Assembly (NCBI GenBank): GCA_021163155.1
Contig: JAGGXI010000085.1
Span: forward strand, 1-52,606
Origin: Candidatus Aerophobota bacterium
GTDB lineage: Bacteria; Aerophobota; Aerophobia; Aerophobales; JAGGXI01
Direction: 5' to 3'
Length of the DNA: 52,606 nucleotides
Shown here: one piece after another, positions 8,630 to 15,513 of the stretch
Numbering within the stretch: the stretch's first letter is position 1
Layout: each line of letters begins with the position of its first letter
Made by a program: the position numbers and the translations under genes
Notes under the pieces: generated by a model
Told to the model about the DNA's origin: nothing
The model's database searches: none
The model's input: the letters and a program-made list of their open reading frames with translations, nothing else

Positions 8630-8763
8630 CGGTAGTCGCAAGGCTCAGAGCCTGCGTAAAACAGCGCAACCTGAAGGTTGCGGCTACCATTCATAGTAGA
8701 GCGCAGGCTCTGAGCCTCGCGGATACCGGTTATGTATAAATACAGGCTCTGAGCCTTACGGTT
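8630..8763. repeat. REP-like palindromic repeat cluster (three units)
   Basis: This intergenic spacer is made almost wholly of short palindromes: AAGGCTCAGAGCCTGCG (8640-8656), GCGCAACCTGAAGGTTGCGGC, then CGCAGGCTCTGAGCCTCGCGG (8702-) and CAGGCTCTGAGCC (8743-). GGTAGTCGC and GGCTACC flank the first unit. The same core recurs at 11090-11150, 13400-13435, 34690-34720, 34890-34915 and 50797-50870. The sequence to its left (GCTAACTTTTGCACGAA) recurs in inverted form beside the 50797 copy, so the repeat extends beyond the palindrome. Confidence 0.8.
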
Positions 8764-9781
8764 ATTGAGTTTGAATTTTCTCTAAAGTAATAGATTCATC
8801 TTTTACAATTTCCATTATCGCTTTTTTGTCTATTACTTCTTGTATATCCCTGGGGCTATTCTCATAAGATGGTCTTACCATTTTTATCATCTCTTCTTTT
8901 AAGATAACTCCTTTGGAAATATCAGATTTTGCATAAAGTCCTCTTCGGGCAAACTTTCGTTCAGGTAACTCTTCTAATACAGGTCTTTTTTTACCGTCTC
9001 CCAGGGCTTTCTCAAGTTCTCTTATTTTTTTAATCATTTCAGAAAATTCCTCTACTTCTAAGGCAAATGGATGGTCTGGACCTTTTAAATTTCTATTAAA
9101 TGTAATATGTTTTTCAATTACAGAGGCTCCTAAGGCAACTGCTCCCAGGGGAACTATATAACCCGGTGAGTGGTCCGAGTATCCTACAGGCAAATTGAAG
9201 GTATTTTGCATAGTTACCATAGCTCTAATGTTGGCATCCTTTAATTTTGATGGGTAATTACTAACGCAGTGAAGTAAAATAATTTCTCTATTTCCAACGG
9301 AGTTTACTATTTTTATAGCTTTTTTAACTTCTTCGAGAGTAGCCATTCCTGTAGAGAGTATTATTGGCTTTTTCTTTTGAGCAATGTATTTTAAAAAAGA
9401 ATAACAAGTCAGGTCTCCTGAGGCAACCTTGAAAGCAGGTACATTAATTTTTTCTAAAAGATCTACCTTTTCTTCATCAAAAGGGGTAGAGAGAAAGATA
9501 ATTTTTTCCTTTTGGGCATATTCAGCTAATTCAGAATACCACTTTATAGGTAATTCTATTCTTGAGACTGCCTCATACACTTGAGGGAGTTTCTTTTTAT
9601 TTACCAATTTATCTGCTGTAAATGATTGGAATTTTACAGCATCAGCTCCTGCCTCTTTAGCTGCTTTAGTTAATCTTTTAGCTTGATCCAGTTTTCCATC
9701 ATGATTTGAGCCAATTTCAGCAATGATAAAGCAAGGCTCTCCTTTTCCTATTAAATGGCTTCCTATTTTTATTTTTCTCAT
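8762..9781 (-). CDS. NeuB/PseI-family nonulosonic acid synthase
   Basis: 339 residues, the normal length for the sialic/pseudaminic/legionaminic acid synthase family. These enzymes condense phosphoenolpyruvate with a six-carbon amino sugar. The N-terminal TIM barrel shows IIAEIGSNHDGKL, AGADAVKFQ, FLSTPFDEE, KVASGDL, ILSTGMAT, LLHCVSNYPS and GYSDHSPG. The C-terminal 60 residues form the SAF/antifreeze-like lid (RRGLYAKSDISKG). In context it acts between the PseG and cytidylyltransferase steps. The start is preceded by AGGAAG at a good distance. Whether the product is pseudaminic or legionaminic acid cannot be decided from motifs alone. Confidence 0.88.
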   Translation of the reverse strand: MRKIKIGSHLIGKGEPCFIIAEIGSNHDGKLDQAKRLTKAAKEAGADAVKFQSFTADKLVNKKKLPQVYEAVSRIELPIKWYSELAEYAQKEKIIFLSTPFDEEKVDLLEKINVPAFKVASGDLTCYSFLKYIAQKKKPIILSTGMATLEEVKKAIKIVNSVGNREIILLHCVSNYPSKLKDANIRAMVTMQNTFNLPVGYSDHSPGYIVPLGAVALGASVIEKHITFNRNLKGPDHPFALEVEEFSEMIKKIRELEKALGDGKKRPVLEELPERKFARRGLYAKSDISKGVILKEEMIKMVRPSYENSPRDIQEVIDKKAIMEIVKDESITLEKIQTQ

Positions 9782-11027
9782 TTTTCTTCCTATAATGCAT
9801 TATTATACTTTTTACGGCATTTATCACGGACCCAACATCTTTTTCTTTCATTCCAGGAAACAGAGGCAAAGTAATTGCCTCCTCATAATATTTTTCTGCT
9901 TTAGGACAGATACCCTTTTTGTAACCTAATTTTTCATAATATGGCTGATAGTAGATTGGTATATAGTGAACCTGCACACCAATATTTTTTTTCCGTAATG
10001 TTTCAAAGATTTCTCTACGGCTTGCCTTTAATTTATTTAGCTTAAGCCTTATTACATAAATATGCCAGGCAGATTTGACATCAGGCTTTTCGTAGGGGAT
10101 AATTATCTCTTCTACTTCCTTAAAGGCTCTATTATATTTTTTTACAATTTGCTTTCTTTTTTCTAAGAATTTATTTAGTTTCTTTAATTGAGATATTCCT
10201 AATACACATTGAAAATCAGTTAGACGGTAGTTATATCCAAGCTCCTGCATCTCGTAATACCAGGGAGGTGAGAGGTGAGAGGTGAGACGTGAAACGTGAG
10301 ACGTGAGACGTAAGACGTAAGAGGTAAAACCAAAGGCTAAATCCTTATTGATAAATCTATCTGGATTCTTGGTTATCCCATGATTTCTGAATAAAAGGAG
10401 TTTTTCGTAAAACTCTTCATTGTTGGTGGTTACTGCACCTCCCTCACCAGTAGTGATATTTTTTACTGGATGAAAACTGAAAGTAGTCATATCAGAGTGA
10501 GCGCAGCTTCCCACCTTAACCCATTTTCCCATTAACCTATATTTTGCTCCTAAGGCATGGGAAGCGTCTTCAATTACTACTGAACTATGCTTTTTTGCAA
10601 TTTGATAAATTCTCTCTAAATTAACGGGCTGCCCGGTAAAATCTACAGGGATTATTGCTTTTGTTTTAGAAGTAATTTTTTTCTCAATCTCTTCAGGGTT
10701 TATGTTGTAGGTATCCTCTTTAATATCGGCAAAGACAGGTTTCCCTTGTAAATATAAGATGCAATTGCTACTGGCAACGAAACTGATAGGTGCAGTGATT
10801 GCCTCATTGCCTTTCTTAATTCCTGCAGCAAAAGAAGCTGCGTGCAGAGCTGCTGTTCCGCTGTTAAGAACCACCGCATACTTTGCTCCTACATAATTAG
10901 ATAAGGCTTCTTCAAATTCTCTTACCTTTGAGCCCTGTGTTATCCAATCGCTCTTTAAAACCTTTACTACCTCTTTTATATCCTCATCATCTATTGATTG
11001 ATGTCCATAAGGAAGATAAGTTGGCAT
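9717..11027 (-). CDS. pseC: PseC-like UDP-4-amino-sugar transaminase, with array-encoded insertion
   Basis: 436 residues of the DegT/DnrJ/EryC1 PLP aminotransferase family. Visible motifs are NSGTAALHAA (55-64), IEDASHALGA (152-161) and the PLP lysine K189 in SFHPVKNITTGEGG. The best match is PseC, which aminates C4 of the 4-keto sugar made by PseB. Residues about 233-254 (SYVLRLTSHVSRLTSHL) come from nine 7-bp tandem units and interrupt the otherwise conserved run from GFT to PWYYEMQELGYNYRLTDFQ. The last 22 residues read through the start of the synthase gene (65-base overlap), which looks like a lost stop codon. A GGAGAAATAAAATG start supports the N-terminus. Confidence 0.85.
   Translation of the reverse strand: MPTYLPYGHQSIDDEDIKEVVKVLKSDWITQGSKVREFEEALSNYVGAKYAVVLNSGTAALHAASFAAGIKKGNEAITAPISFVASSNCILYLQGKPVFADIKEDTYNINPEEIEKKITSKTKAIIPVDFTGQPVNLERIYQIAKKHSSVVIEDASHALGAKYRLMGKWVKVGSCAHSDMTTFSFHPVKNITTGEGGAVTTNNEEFYEKLLLFRNHGITKNPDRFINKDLAFGFTSYVLRLTSHVSRLTSHLSPPWYYEMQELGYNYRLTDFQCVLGISQLKKLNKFLEKRKQIVKKYNRAFKEVEEIIIPYEKPDVKSAWHIYVIRLKLNKLKASRREIFETLRKKNIGVQVHYIPIYYQPYYEKLGYKKGICPKAEKYYEEAITLPLFPGMKEKDVGSVINAVKSIIMHYRKKNEKNKNRKPFNRKRRALLYHC
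10268..10330. repeat. In-gene heptamer tandem array (9 x 7 bp)
   Basis: Nine units of the form GTGAGAC/GTGAGAG/GTAAGAC in direct tandem inside pseC. The total length of 63 bp is a multiple of three, so the reading frame survives and 21 extra residues are encoded. Units differ by one or two bases. Confidence 0.9.
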
Positions 11028-11055
11028 TTTATTTCTCCTTATCTATAAATAAGCT

Positions 11056-11155
11056 ACTACCGAGTAAATTCGGTAGTATTTAAGTAAACGAAGGCTCTGA
11101 GCCTTGCGGCTACCATCCCACTTCTGCGCAGGCTAAAGCCTGCGGCTACCGGTTA
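11056..11155. repeat. Intergenic palindromes including two REP-like units
   Basis: There is a perfect 8-bp inverted repeat ACTACCGA (11056-11063) / TCGGTAGT (11070-11077), then AAGGCTCTGAGCCTTGCGG (11091-) and CGCAGGCTAAAGCCTGCGG (11127-) followed by CTACCGG. It lies between the epimerase and pseC genes and could form hairpins in the operon mRNA. Confidence 0.75.
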
Positions 11156-12091
11156 TAACTGTTTTCTTATCCATTCCCTCGTTTTAGCTATTCCCTTCCT
11201 TAATGAAGTTTTTGGTTTCCACCCCAAAAGAGATTCTGCTCTGCTATAGTCACAACAAAGTTTGGATATCTCACTTTGAGGGTGAATATGTGGAATATGG
11301 TGAATACAATCACCATCATGAGCTATCAATTTAGCCAGTTCATTTATAGAGATATCTTTTCCTGTTCCTGCATTTATGATTTTTCCTGTTGTTTTATCTG
11401 ATAAACCTGCTTTTACAATAAAATTAGCGCAATCCTCTACATATAAAAAATCTCGTGTTTGTGTTCCTTCTCCATAAATATTTAAAGCTTCTCTTTTTAA
11501 ATTTTGCTTTATAAAAATAGAGATTACCCCTCCTTCGCTATTCCCTTTTTGATAAGGACCGTAGGTGTTAAAAGGACGAAGGATTACCACAGGAAGATTG
11601 TAAGCATAATAATAAGATAGAATAAGATTTTCCGCGGATAATTTACTTGCAGCATAAGGAGAGAGGGGGGAAATAGGATAGTTTTCATCAATAGGTTTTA
11701 AATTTCCCTTTTTATATACCATACAGGTACTTATAAAGACAATTTTACTATTTTTTCTCCTTGCTTCTTCTAACATATTAAAAGTTCCTTTAATGTTTAC
11801 TTTGAAAGTTTCCAGAGGATTATCAAGACTTTCTTGAACGCTAATGGTAGATGCTAAATGAAAACAGATATCGAAATTTTCTTCCTCAAAAATTACCCGA
11901 AGGAGATCTCTTTGAAGAATGTCTCCCCTTACGAATCCTTTAAAATAGGGATGTTGTTTAAATTCAGCTATATTTTTCTCCTCTCCGTTAGAAAGGTTAT
12001 CCAAAACATAAACATCGTATTTTTCTTTAAGAAGATATTTCACTGTCCATCTTCCTATAAATCCTGCTCCTCCAGTAACTAAAGTCTTCAT
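11153..12091 (-). CDS. NAD-dependent nucleotide-sugar epimerase/dehydratase
   Basis: 312-residue extended SDR. The NAD motif GGAGFIG is at 7-13, FHLAST near 78-82, and the catalytic Y146/K150 in PYAASK are present. VILRPFNTYGPYQ and TRDFLYVEDCANFIVKA are typical of the UDP-glucose/UDP-GlcNAc 4-epimerase and dTDP-glucose dehydratase family. The ATG overlaps the end of the MerR-PseB gene (4 bases), so the two are co-translated. Position in a nonulosonate operon suggests it supplies an epimerised UDP-amino-sugar. The precise substrate is not visible. Confidence 0.82.
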   Translation of the reverse strand: MKTLVTGGAGFIGRWTVKYLLKEKYDVYVLDNLSNGEEKNIAEFKQHPYFKGFVRGDILQRDLLRVIFEEENFDICFHLASTISVQESLDNPLETFKVNIKGTFNMLEEARRKNSKIVFISTCMVYKKGNLKPIDENYPISPLSPYAASKLSAENLILSYYYAYNLPVVILRPFNTYGPYQKGNSEGGVISIFIKQNLKREALNIYGEGTQTRDFLYVEDCANFIVKAGLSDKTTGKIINAGTGKDISINELAKLIAHDGDCIHHIPHIHPQSEISKLCCDYSRAESLLGWKPKTSLRKGIAKTREWIRKQL

Positions 12092-13368
12092 TTTATTAAG
12101 TTTTCTCTTATTAAAAATTTTTTTATCTCTTCCTGAGTAAGAGAAGGAATTTTTGCTGAAATATAATGTCCATTATTTTCTGGTATATAACTTCCTGGAT
12201 AGGAATGCCTAACATTTTTCCCTATAGCAGGCAAAATAATATACATATCGTCTCTTTCCAGAGCTCTTCTTTCTTCATCTTTAGTCATTAGCTCCTCATA
12301 AATTTTTTCTCCTGGTTTAATGCCTACTTCCTTTATATTATTATGAAAACCAAGTGAATTCTCAATAGCCTCTACAAGGTCCAAAATTTTGATTACAGAC
12401 ATCTTCATAACAAAGATTTCTCCTCCCTTAGCTAAAAGAGTAGCCTTAAAGATAAATTCTGCTGCCTCTCTTAAAAACATAATAAATCTTGTCATCTTTT
12501 TGCTGGTTATAGTAATAGATTTTCCCTTTATCAATTGTTCCTTAAATAGGGGAATAACAGAGCCTCTCGAGCCGAGGACATTACCAAATCGGACGCTGGC
12601 AAAGATTACTCTCCGCTTTCCTTTATAATGATTGGCAGAGGTAAAAAGCTTCTCTGCCATTAGCTTTGTTGCTCCCATTGTGCTGGTGGGATTTACTGCC
12701 TTATCTGTTGAGGTAAAGATAACCTTCTCCACATCCACCTTTAAGGCTGCCTTAATTACATTTTGTGAACCATATACATTAGTGTTTACTGCTTCAAAAG
12801 GGTTGTATTCACAGGAGGCAACATGCTTTAGAGCAGCAGTATGAAAGACAATATCTACATCCTCCATAGCCATTTCCAATCTTTTAGCATCCCTTACATC
12901 ACCAATAAAATACCTAAGATTTTTTTCATCCTTAAATTCTTCCTGCATATTGAATTGTTTGGTTTCATCTCTACTATAGATACGAATTACCATGGGGTCG
13001 AGTGGGAGGAGTTGCCGCACGATCTCCTTGCCTATTGTTCCTGTGCCCCCAGTAATTAGTATTCTTTTTCCTTTAAAATATTTATAGTCGTTATTTTGAG
13101 GGAAATTTTTGCTTTTTCGGGAGGCAAGATTTTCCTGATTACTTTCAAGTATTTTCTTTGCTCCCTTTATGGTATATCCTTCATTTTTAATTAATCTTTT
13201 AATCTCTAAAGCATTTCTTAAGTCGTTTTTATCGTATCTTCTATGTCCTCCTTTACTCCGATAAGGTTGGAGAAAATCATTAAACTCCTTCTCCCAGTAT
13301 CTTAATGTATACTCCTTTATCCCTATCTTTTGACAAACCTCTCTTATGTTTAGAAAGCCGTTATTCAT
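12088..13368 (-). CDS. Fusion: MerR-type HTH + PseB-like UDP-GlcNAc 4,6-dehydratase
   Basis: 426 residues from the chosen ATG at 13368, which has a GAGGATAAA Shine-Dalgarno. The frame extends another 31 codons upstream, but those read through a REP-like repeat. Residues 6-75 are a MerR-family winged helix (LNIREVCQKIGIKEYTLRYWE, YRSKGGHRRYDKNDL). After a linker, a PseB/CapD-type short-chain dehydratase begins (ILITGGTGTIG, 102-113; FHTAALKHV; STDKAVNPTSTMGATK, 220-235). The expected catalytic Tyr is Met (M231), as in WbpM/PglF/CapD enzymes rather than H. pylori-type PseB. It is the first gene of the sugar operon, so the HTH could let the first pathway enzyme regulate its own operon; this is inference. 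Confidence 0.8.
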   Translation of the reverse strand: MNNGFLNIREVCQKIGIKEYTLRYWEKEFNDFLQPYRSKGGHRRYDKNDLRNALEIKRLIKNEGYTIKGAKKILESNQENLASRKSKNFPQNNDYKYFKGKRILITGGTGTIGKEIVRQLLPLDPMVIRIYSRDETKQFNMQEEFKDEKNLRYFIGDVRDAKRLEMAMEDVDIVFHTAALKHVASCEYNPFEAVNTNVYGSQNVIKAALKVDVEKVIFTSTDKAVNPTSTMGATKLMAEKLFTSANHYKGKRRVIFASVRFGNVLGSRGSVIPLFKEQLIKGKSITITSKKMTRFIMFLREAAEFIFKATLLAKGGEIFVMKMSVIKILDLVEAIENSLGFHNNIKEVGIKPGEKIYEELMTKDEERRALERDDMYIILPAIGKNVRHSYPGSYIPENNGHYISAKIPSLTQEEIKKFLIRENLIK

Positions 13369-13394
13369 TTTATCCTCGCTTTGATAATATAGGT

Positions 13395-13440
13395 GGACGC
13401 ATAAGCGCAGGCTCTGATCCTCGCGGCTACCGGTTGCCAA
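13395..13440. repeat. REP-like unit upstream of the sugar operon
   Basis: GCGCAGGCTCTGATCCTCGCGG then CTACCGG, the same core as at 8702 and 34694. It sits in the 5' leader of the MerR-PseB gene and would be transcribed with it. Confidence 0.7.
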
Positions 13441-13512
13441 CCCCATATTTATTATCGGCATATTAAGAAAATACTTTAATTTTATAAGGCAAAATTTATA
13501 CCAAATTATAGA

Positions 13513-13560
13513 TTAGCAAACTTTGTGAAATATTGCTAAAATTTAAACAAAGTGTATAAT
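13513..13560 (+). promoter_or_regulatory. Predicted promoter with interleaved inverted repeats
   Basis: TTGCTA (13533-13538), a 16-bp spacer and a perfect TATAAT (13555-13560). The -35 box is one arm of an inverted repeat TTAGCAA (13513-13519)/TTGCTAA (13533-13539). A second pair, ACTTTGT (13520-13526)/ACAAAGT (13547-13553), is interleaved with it. No ORF follows on the plus strand before the tRNA genes. Between 13561 and 13755 the only recognisable content is a repeat at 13631-13702. The site lies directly upstream of the divergent MerR-PseB operon and could be its operator. Confidence 0.5.
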
Positions 13561-13630
13561 ATACTAATGAGGGGAAAATAGAATAAGGATTAAAAAAGGG
13601 TGGCTATTGATTTTTCTCACAAAAGACCTC

Positions 13631-13702
13631 TGATTACATAGATATTACATAGATAAGTTATTGTAAATCGGTGCAATCATTTTTAATAATCTGCGTAAGC
13701 AG
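13631..13702. repeat. Dispersed repeat (TAAATCGGTG...CTGCGTAA type), copy 1
   Basis: The core at 13664-13702 (TAAATCGGTGCAATCAT... ending AATCTGCGTAAGCAG) matches 36627-36665 with a few substitutions. Both copies are intergenic. Confidence 0.6.
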
Positions 13703-13755
13703 GGGACCATATAGATTTTTCAGAAATCTTTACAAAAAGCGATGACAAAATGGGG

Positions 13756-13783
13756 TTGACAGATTATATTGTTATGATATATC
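13756..13783 (+). promoter_or_regulatory. Promoter of the tRNA cluster
   Basis: A perfect -35 TTGACA (13756-13761), 16-bp spacer and TATATC -10 (13778-13783). The first tRNA starts 22 bases downstream at 13805. It probably also serves the protein genes that follow. Confidence 0.6.
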
Positions 13784-13804
13784 TATTAAAACTTTTAAAA
13801 CTCT

Positions 13805-13877
13805 GGGCCGTTAGCTCAGTTGGTAGAGCATCGCCCTTTTAAGGCGAGGGTCGCAGGTTCGAATCCTGCACGGCTCA
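13805..13877 (+). tRNA. tRNA-Lys (anticodon TTT)
   Basis: 73 nt with a full cloverleaf: acceptor GGGCCGT/ACGGCTC (one G-U pair), D-arm GCTC...GAGC, anticodon stem TCGCC/GGCGA with loop CTTTTAA, and T-arm GCAGG-TTCGAAT-CCTGC. The discriminator is A and the 3' CCA is not encoded. First of three tRNAs separated by a few bases. Confidence 0.95.
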
Positions 13878-13879
13878 TT

Positions 13880-13951
13880 GCCCCCATCGTCTAGTGGTTA
13901 GGACACCGCTCTTTCAAGGCGGCAACGGGGGTTCAATTCTCCCTGGGGGCA
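13880..13951 (+). tRNA. tRNA-Glu (anticodon TTC)
   Basis: 72 nt. Acceptor GCCCCCA/TGGGGGC, anticodon stem CCGCT/GGCGG with loop CTTTCAA, T-loop TTCAATT. CCA is not encoded; 2-base spacer after tRNA-Lys. Confidence 0.95.
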
Positions 13952-13953
13952 TT

Positions 13954-14025
13954 GCGGGGTTAGCTCAGTGGAAGAGCGCTTGCCTTACAAGCAAGAGGTC
14001 GTTGGTTCAAGCCCATCACCCCGCA
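13954..14025 (+). tRNA. tRNA-Val (anticodon TAC)
   Basis: 72 nt. Acceptor GCGGGGT/ACCCCGC, anticodon stem CTTGC/GCAAG with loop CTTACAA, T-loop TTCAAGC. CCA is not encoded; the next gene starts 58 bases later. Confidence 0.93.
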
Positions 14026-14083
14026 CTAAACTCTACAGGGTAGAAAATGAATCAGTTTATAGATAAGAGAAGGAGAGTGCTTG

Positions 14084-14797
14084 GTGAATAAAGACTTATC
14101 TCTACTTATTAAATTGCAGTCTTTAGATACAGAGATAAGCAAAAAAGAGAAAAAGAAAGATGTATTTTCTCAGCAAATTGAAGAAATAGAAGGAAAAATA
14201 GAAATACTGGAAAAAGAATTAGTTTCCAGAGAAAAAGAACTAAAACAAATTAAAAAAGAGAAAAGGAAAAAGGAAAGAGAAATAGAAGATATCGACCTGC
14301 TTTTATCTAAATATGAAGGGGAGAAATACAAAGTTAAATCACAAGGAGAGTTTGCTGCTTTAGAAAAGGAGATTAACGAAGCCAAGAAAAATAAGACGAA
14401 AATAGAGGATATTTTATTGGAATTGATGGAAAAAGAGGAAAAAGATATGGTTGATTTCCCTTCTTTTAAAAAAGGGGCAGCAGAAAAGAAAGAGAATTTA
14501 AAAAAAAAGAGGGATATTGTAGTAATAAATTTAGAAAATACTACTAAAGAAGAAAAAGATTTAAAGAATGAGCGAGTAAAATTGACTTCTCAGTTAAATT
14601 TTGTCTTATTAAATCAGTATACGCAATTATCCAAGGGTAAGAAAGGACCCATTGTTGTTCCTATGGAAGATGGAGTATGTGAAGGATGTAATATGAGAGT
14701 TTCTCCTTCTTTAATGGGCAAAATTAAGAAGGGGGAAGAGATTGTATATTGTGAGAATTGCAGCCGAATATTGTATACCCTGGATAATATTCGATAA
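14084..14797 (+). CDS. Coiled-coil protein with C-terminal C4 zinc ribbon
   Basis: About 237 residues from GTG 14084, which AGGAGAG (14071-14077) places better than the in-frame TTG at 14081. Residues 1 to about 190 are strongly charged, Lys/Glu-rich and predicted to form a long antiparallel coiled coil. The C-terminus holds a zinc ribbon, CEGC ... CENC. This is the zf-RING_7/DUF164 family (H. pylori HP0958, Chlamydia CT398), whose members act as adaptors in flagellar or secretion regulation in some bacteria. No flagellar genes are present here, and it sits just upstream of ruvX. Function in this organism is unknown. Confidence 0.75.
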   Translation: MNKDLSLLIKLQSLDTEISKKEKKKDVFSQQIEEIEGKIEILEKELVSREKELKQIKKEKRKKEREIEDIDLLLSKYEGEKYKVKSQGEFAALEKEINEAKKNKTKIEDILLELMEKEEKDMVDFPSFKKGAAEKKENLKKKRDIVVINLENTTKEEKDLKNERVKLTSQLNFVLLNQYTQLSKGKKGPIVVPMEDGVCEGCNMRVSPSLMGKIKKGEEIVYCENCSRILYTLDNIR

Positions 14798-14820
14798 TCT
14801 GTAAAATAGATATTAATAAA

Positions 14821-15234
14821 ATGCATATTTTATGTTTAGATGTAGGGGATAGAAAGATAGGAGTAGCTGTAAGCGATCCTTTGGAGATTATAGCTCAAGG
14901 AGTAGATCAGATAAAACGGAATAAATTATTTCCGGAAGAGACTATTTATCACATTCAAAAGTTAATTTTTAAGTATAAAGCGAAGAAGATAGTAGTGGGC
15001 TTGCCTAAAACTATGGGAGGAGAAGAAGGATTTCAGGCAAAGAAAGTGCGAGAATTTGTAAAATACTTATCTCCAAAGATAGATATACCTTTAATTTTAG
15101 TTGATGAGAGATTATCTACAGCGATCGCAAAAAGAGTATTAAAAGAGACAAAAACTACTTTTTCTAAACGAAAAAAAAGCGAAGATAAAATAGCAGCATC
15201 CGTAATTTTACAGACTTACCTTGATAGTAAATAA
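14821..15234 (+). CDS. ruvX: RuvX/YqgF-family Holliday-junction resolvase-like protein
   Basis: 137 residues, standard length. The RNase H-like fold shows the N-terminal acidic motif CLDVGDRKIGVAVSD, IVVGLPKTMGGEEG in the middle, LVDERLSTAIA (conserved DERLST), and the C-terminal KSEDKIAASVILQTYL with the last acidic residue. Family members act in pre-16S rRNA 5' processing and have been proposed as junction resolvases. It is encoded 23 bases after the zinc-ribbon gene. Its stop codon is the first TAA of a tandem array that follows. Confidence 0.88.
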   Translation: MHILCLDVGDRKIGVAVSDPLEIIAQGVDQIKRNKLFPEETIYHIQKLIFKYKAKKIVVGLPKTMGGEEGFQAKKVREFVKYLSPKIDIPLILVDERLSTAIAKRVLKETKTTFSKRKKSEDKIAASVILQTYLDSK

Positions 15235-15360
15235 GGAAAATAAGGAAAATAAGTAAATAAGTAAATAAGTAAATAAGTTAAATAAGTAGATAAGGAAAAT
15301 AAGTAAATAAGTTAAATAAGTTAAATAAGTTAAATAAGTAGATAAGGAAAATAAGGAAAA
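15229..15360. repeat. Intergenic octamer tandem array
   Basis: About 15 imperfect copies of AAGTAAAT/AAGTTAAAT/AAGGAAAAT in direct tandem. The array starts at the ruvX stop codon. No ORF or promoter can be read in it. With the next repeat it fills the 279-base gap before mltG. Confidence 0.85.
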
Positions 15361-15433
15361 TGGGGAGTAAGAGAAAAGATGAAGGAACTACAAGAAATAG
15401 TACAAAATTTATCTAATTAACTCATCAACCCAT

Positions 15434-15512
15434 TATCCCATTTACCCATTTACTCTAAACAGCGACGGAGGGGAAAAGTCCCGAGATATCCTTGATTCCC
15501 AAAAGGTTTAAA
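15434..15512. repeat. Dispersed repeat (ACAGCGAC...GTCCCGAGATAT type), copy 1
   Basis: CATTTACTC, ACAGCGACGGAGGGG, AAAAGTCCCGAGATAT and CCTTG recur at 46825-46876. In both copies one frame reads SD(G/R)GEKSRDIL with synonymous differences, so it may descend from a protein-coding segment. Here that frame ends at TAA 15510-15512, immediately before mltG. Confidence 0.6.
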
Positions 15513-15513
15513 T

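Noticed and set aside
8390-8635. 81-codon plus-strand ORF opposite the SpsF-PseG start
   Set aside because: Antisense shadow that runs into a REP-like repeat; no recognisable protein.
12088-13368. Plain PseB annotation with pseudaminic acid as certain product
   Set aside because: The active-site Tyr is Met and the protein carries a MerR domain; stereochemistry cannot be read from the motifs.
13369-13461. Upstream in-frame extension of the MerR-PseB gene (31 codons)
   Set aside because: The extension reads through a REP-like repeat and has no Shine-Dalgarno, while the ATG at 13368 has GAGGATAAA and starts the MerR domain properly.
15229-15360. Possible CRISPR array
   Set aside because: Units are 8-9 bp in direct tandem without spacers of constant length; no cas genes in the window.
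15434-15512. Riboswitch in the mltG leader (conserved GC-rich block)
   Set aside because: The block recurs upstream of an unrelated nucleotidyltransferase gene, keeps an open reading frame and shows no known riboswitch consensus.
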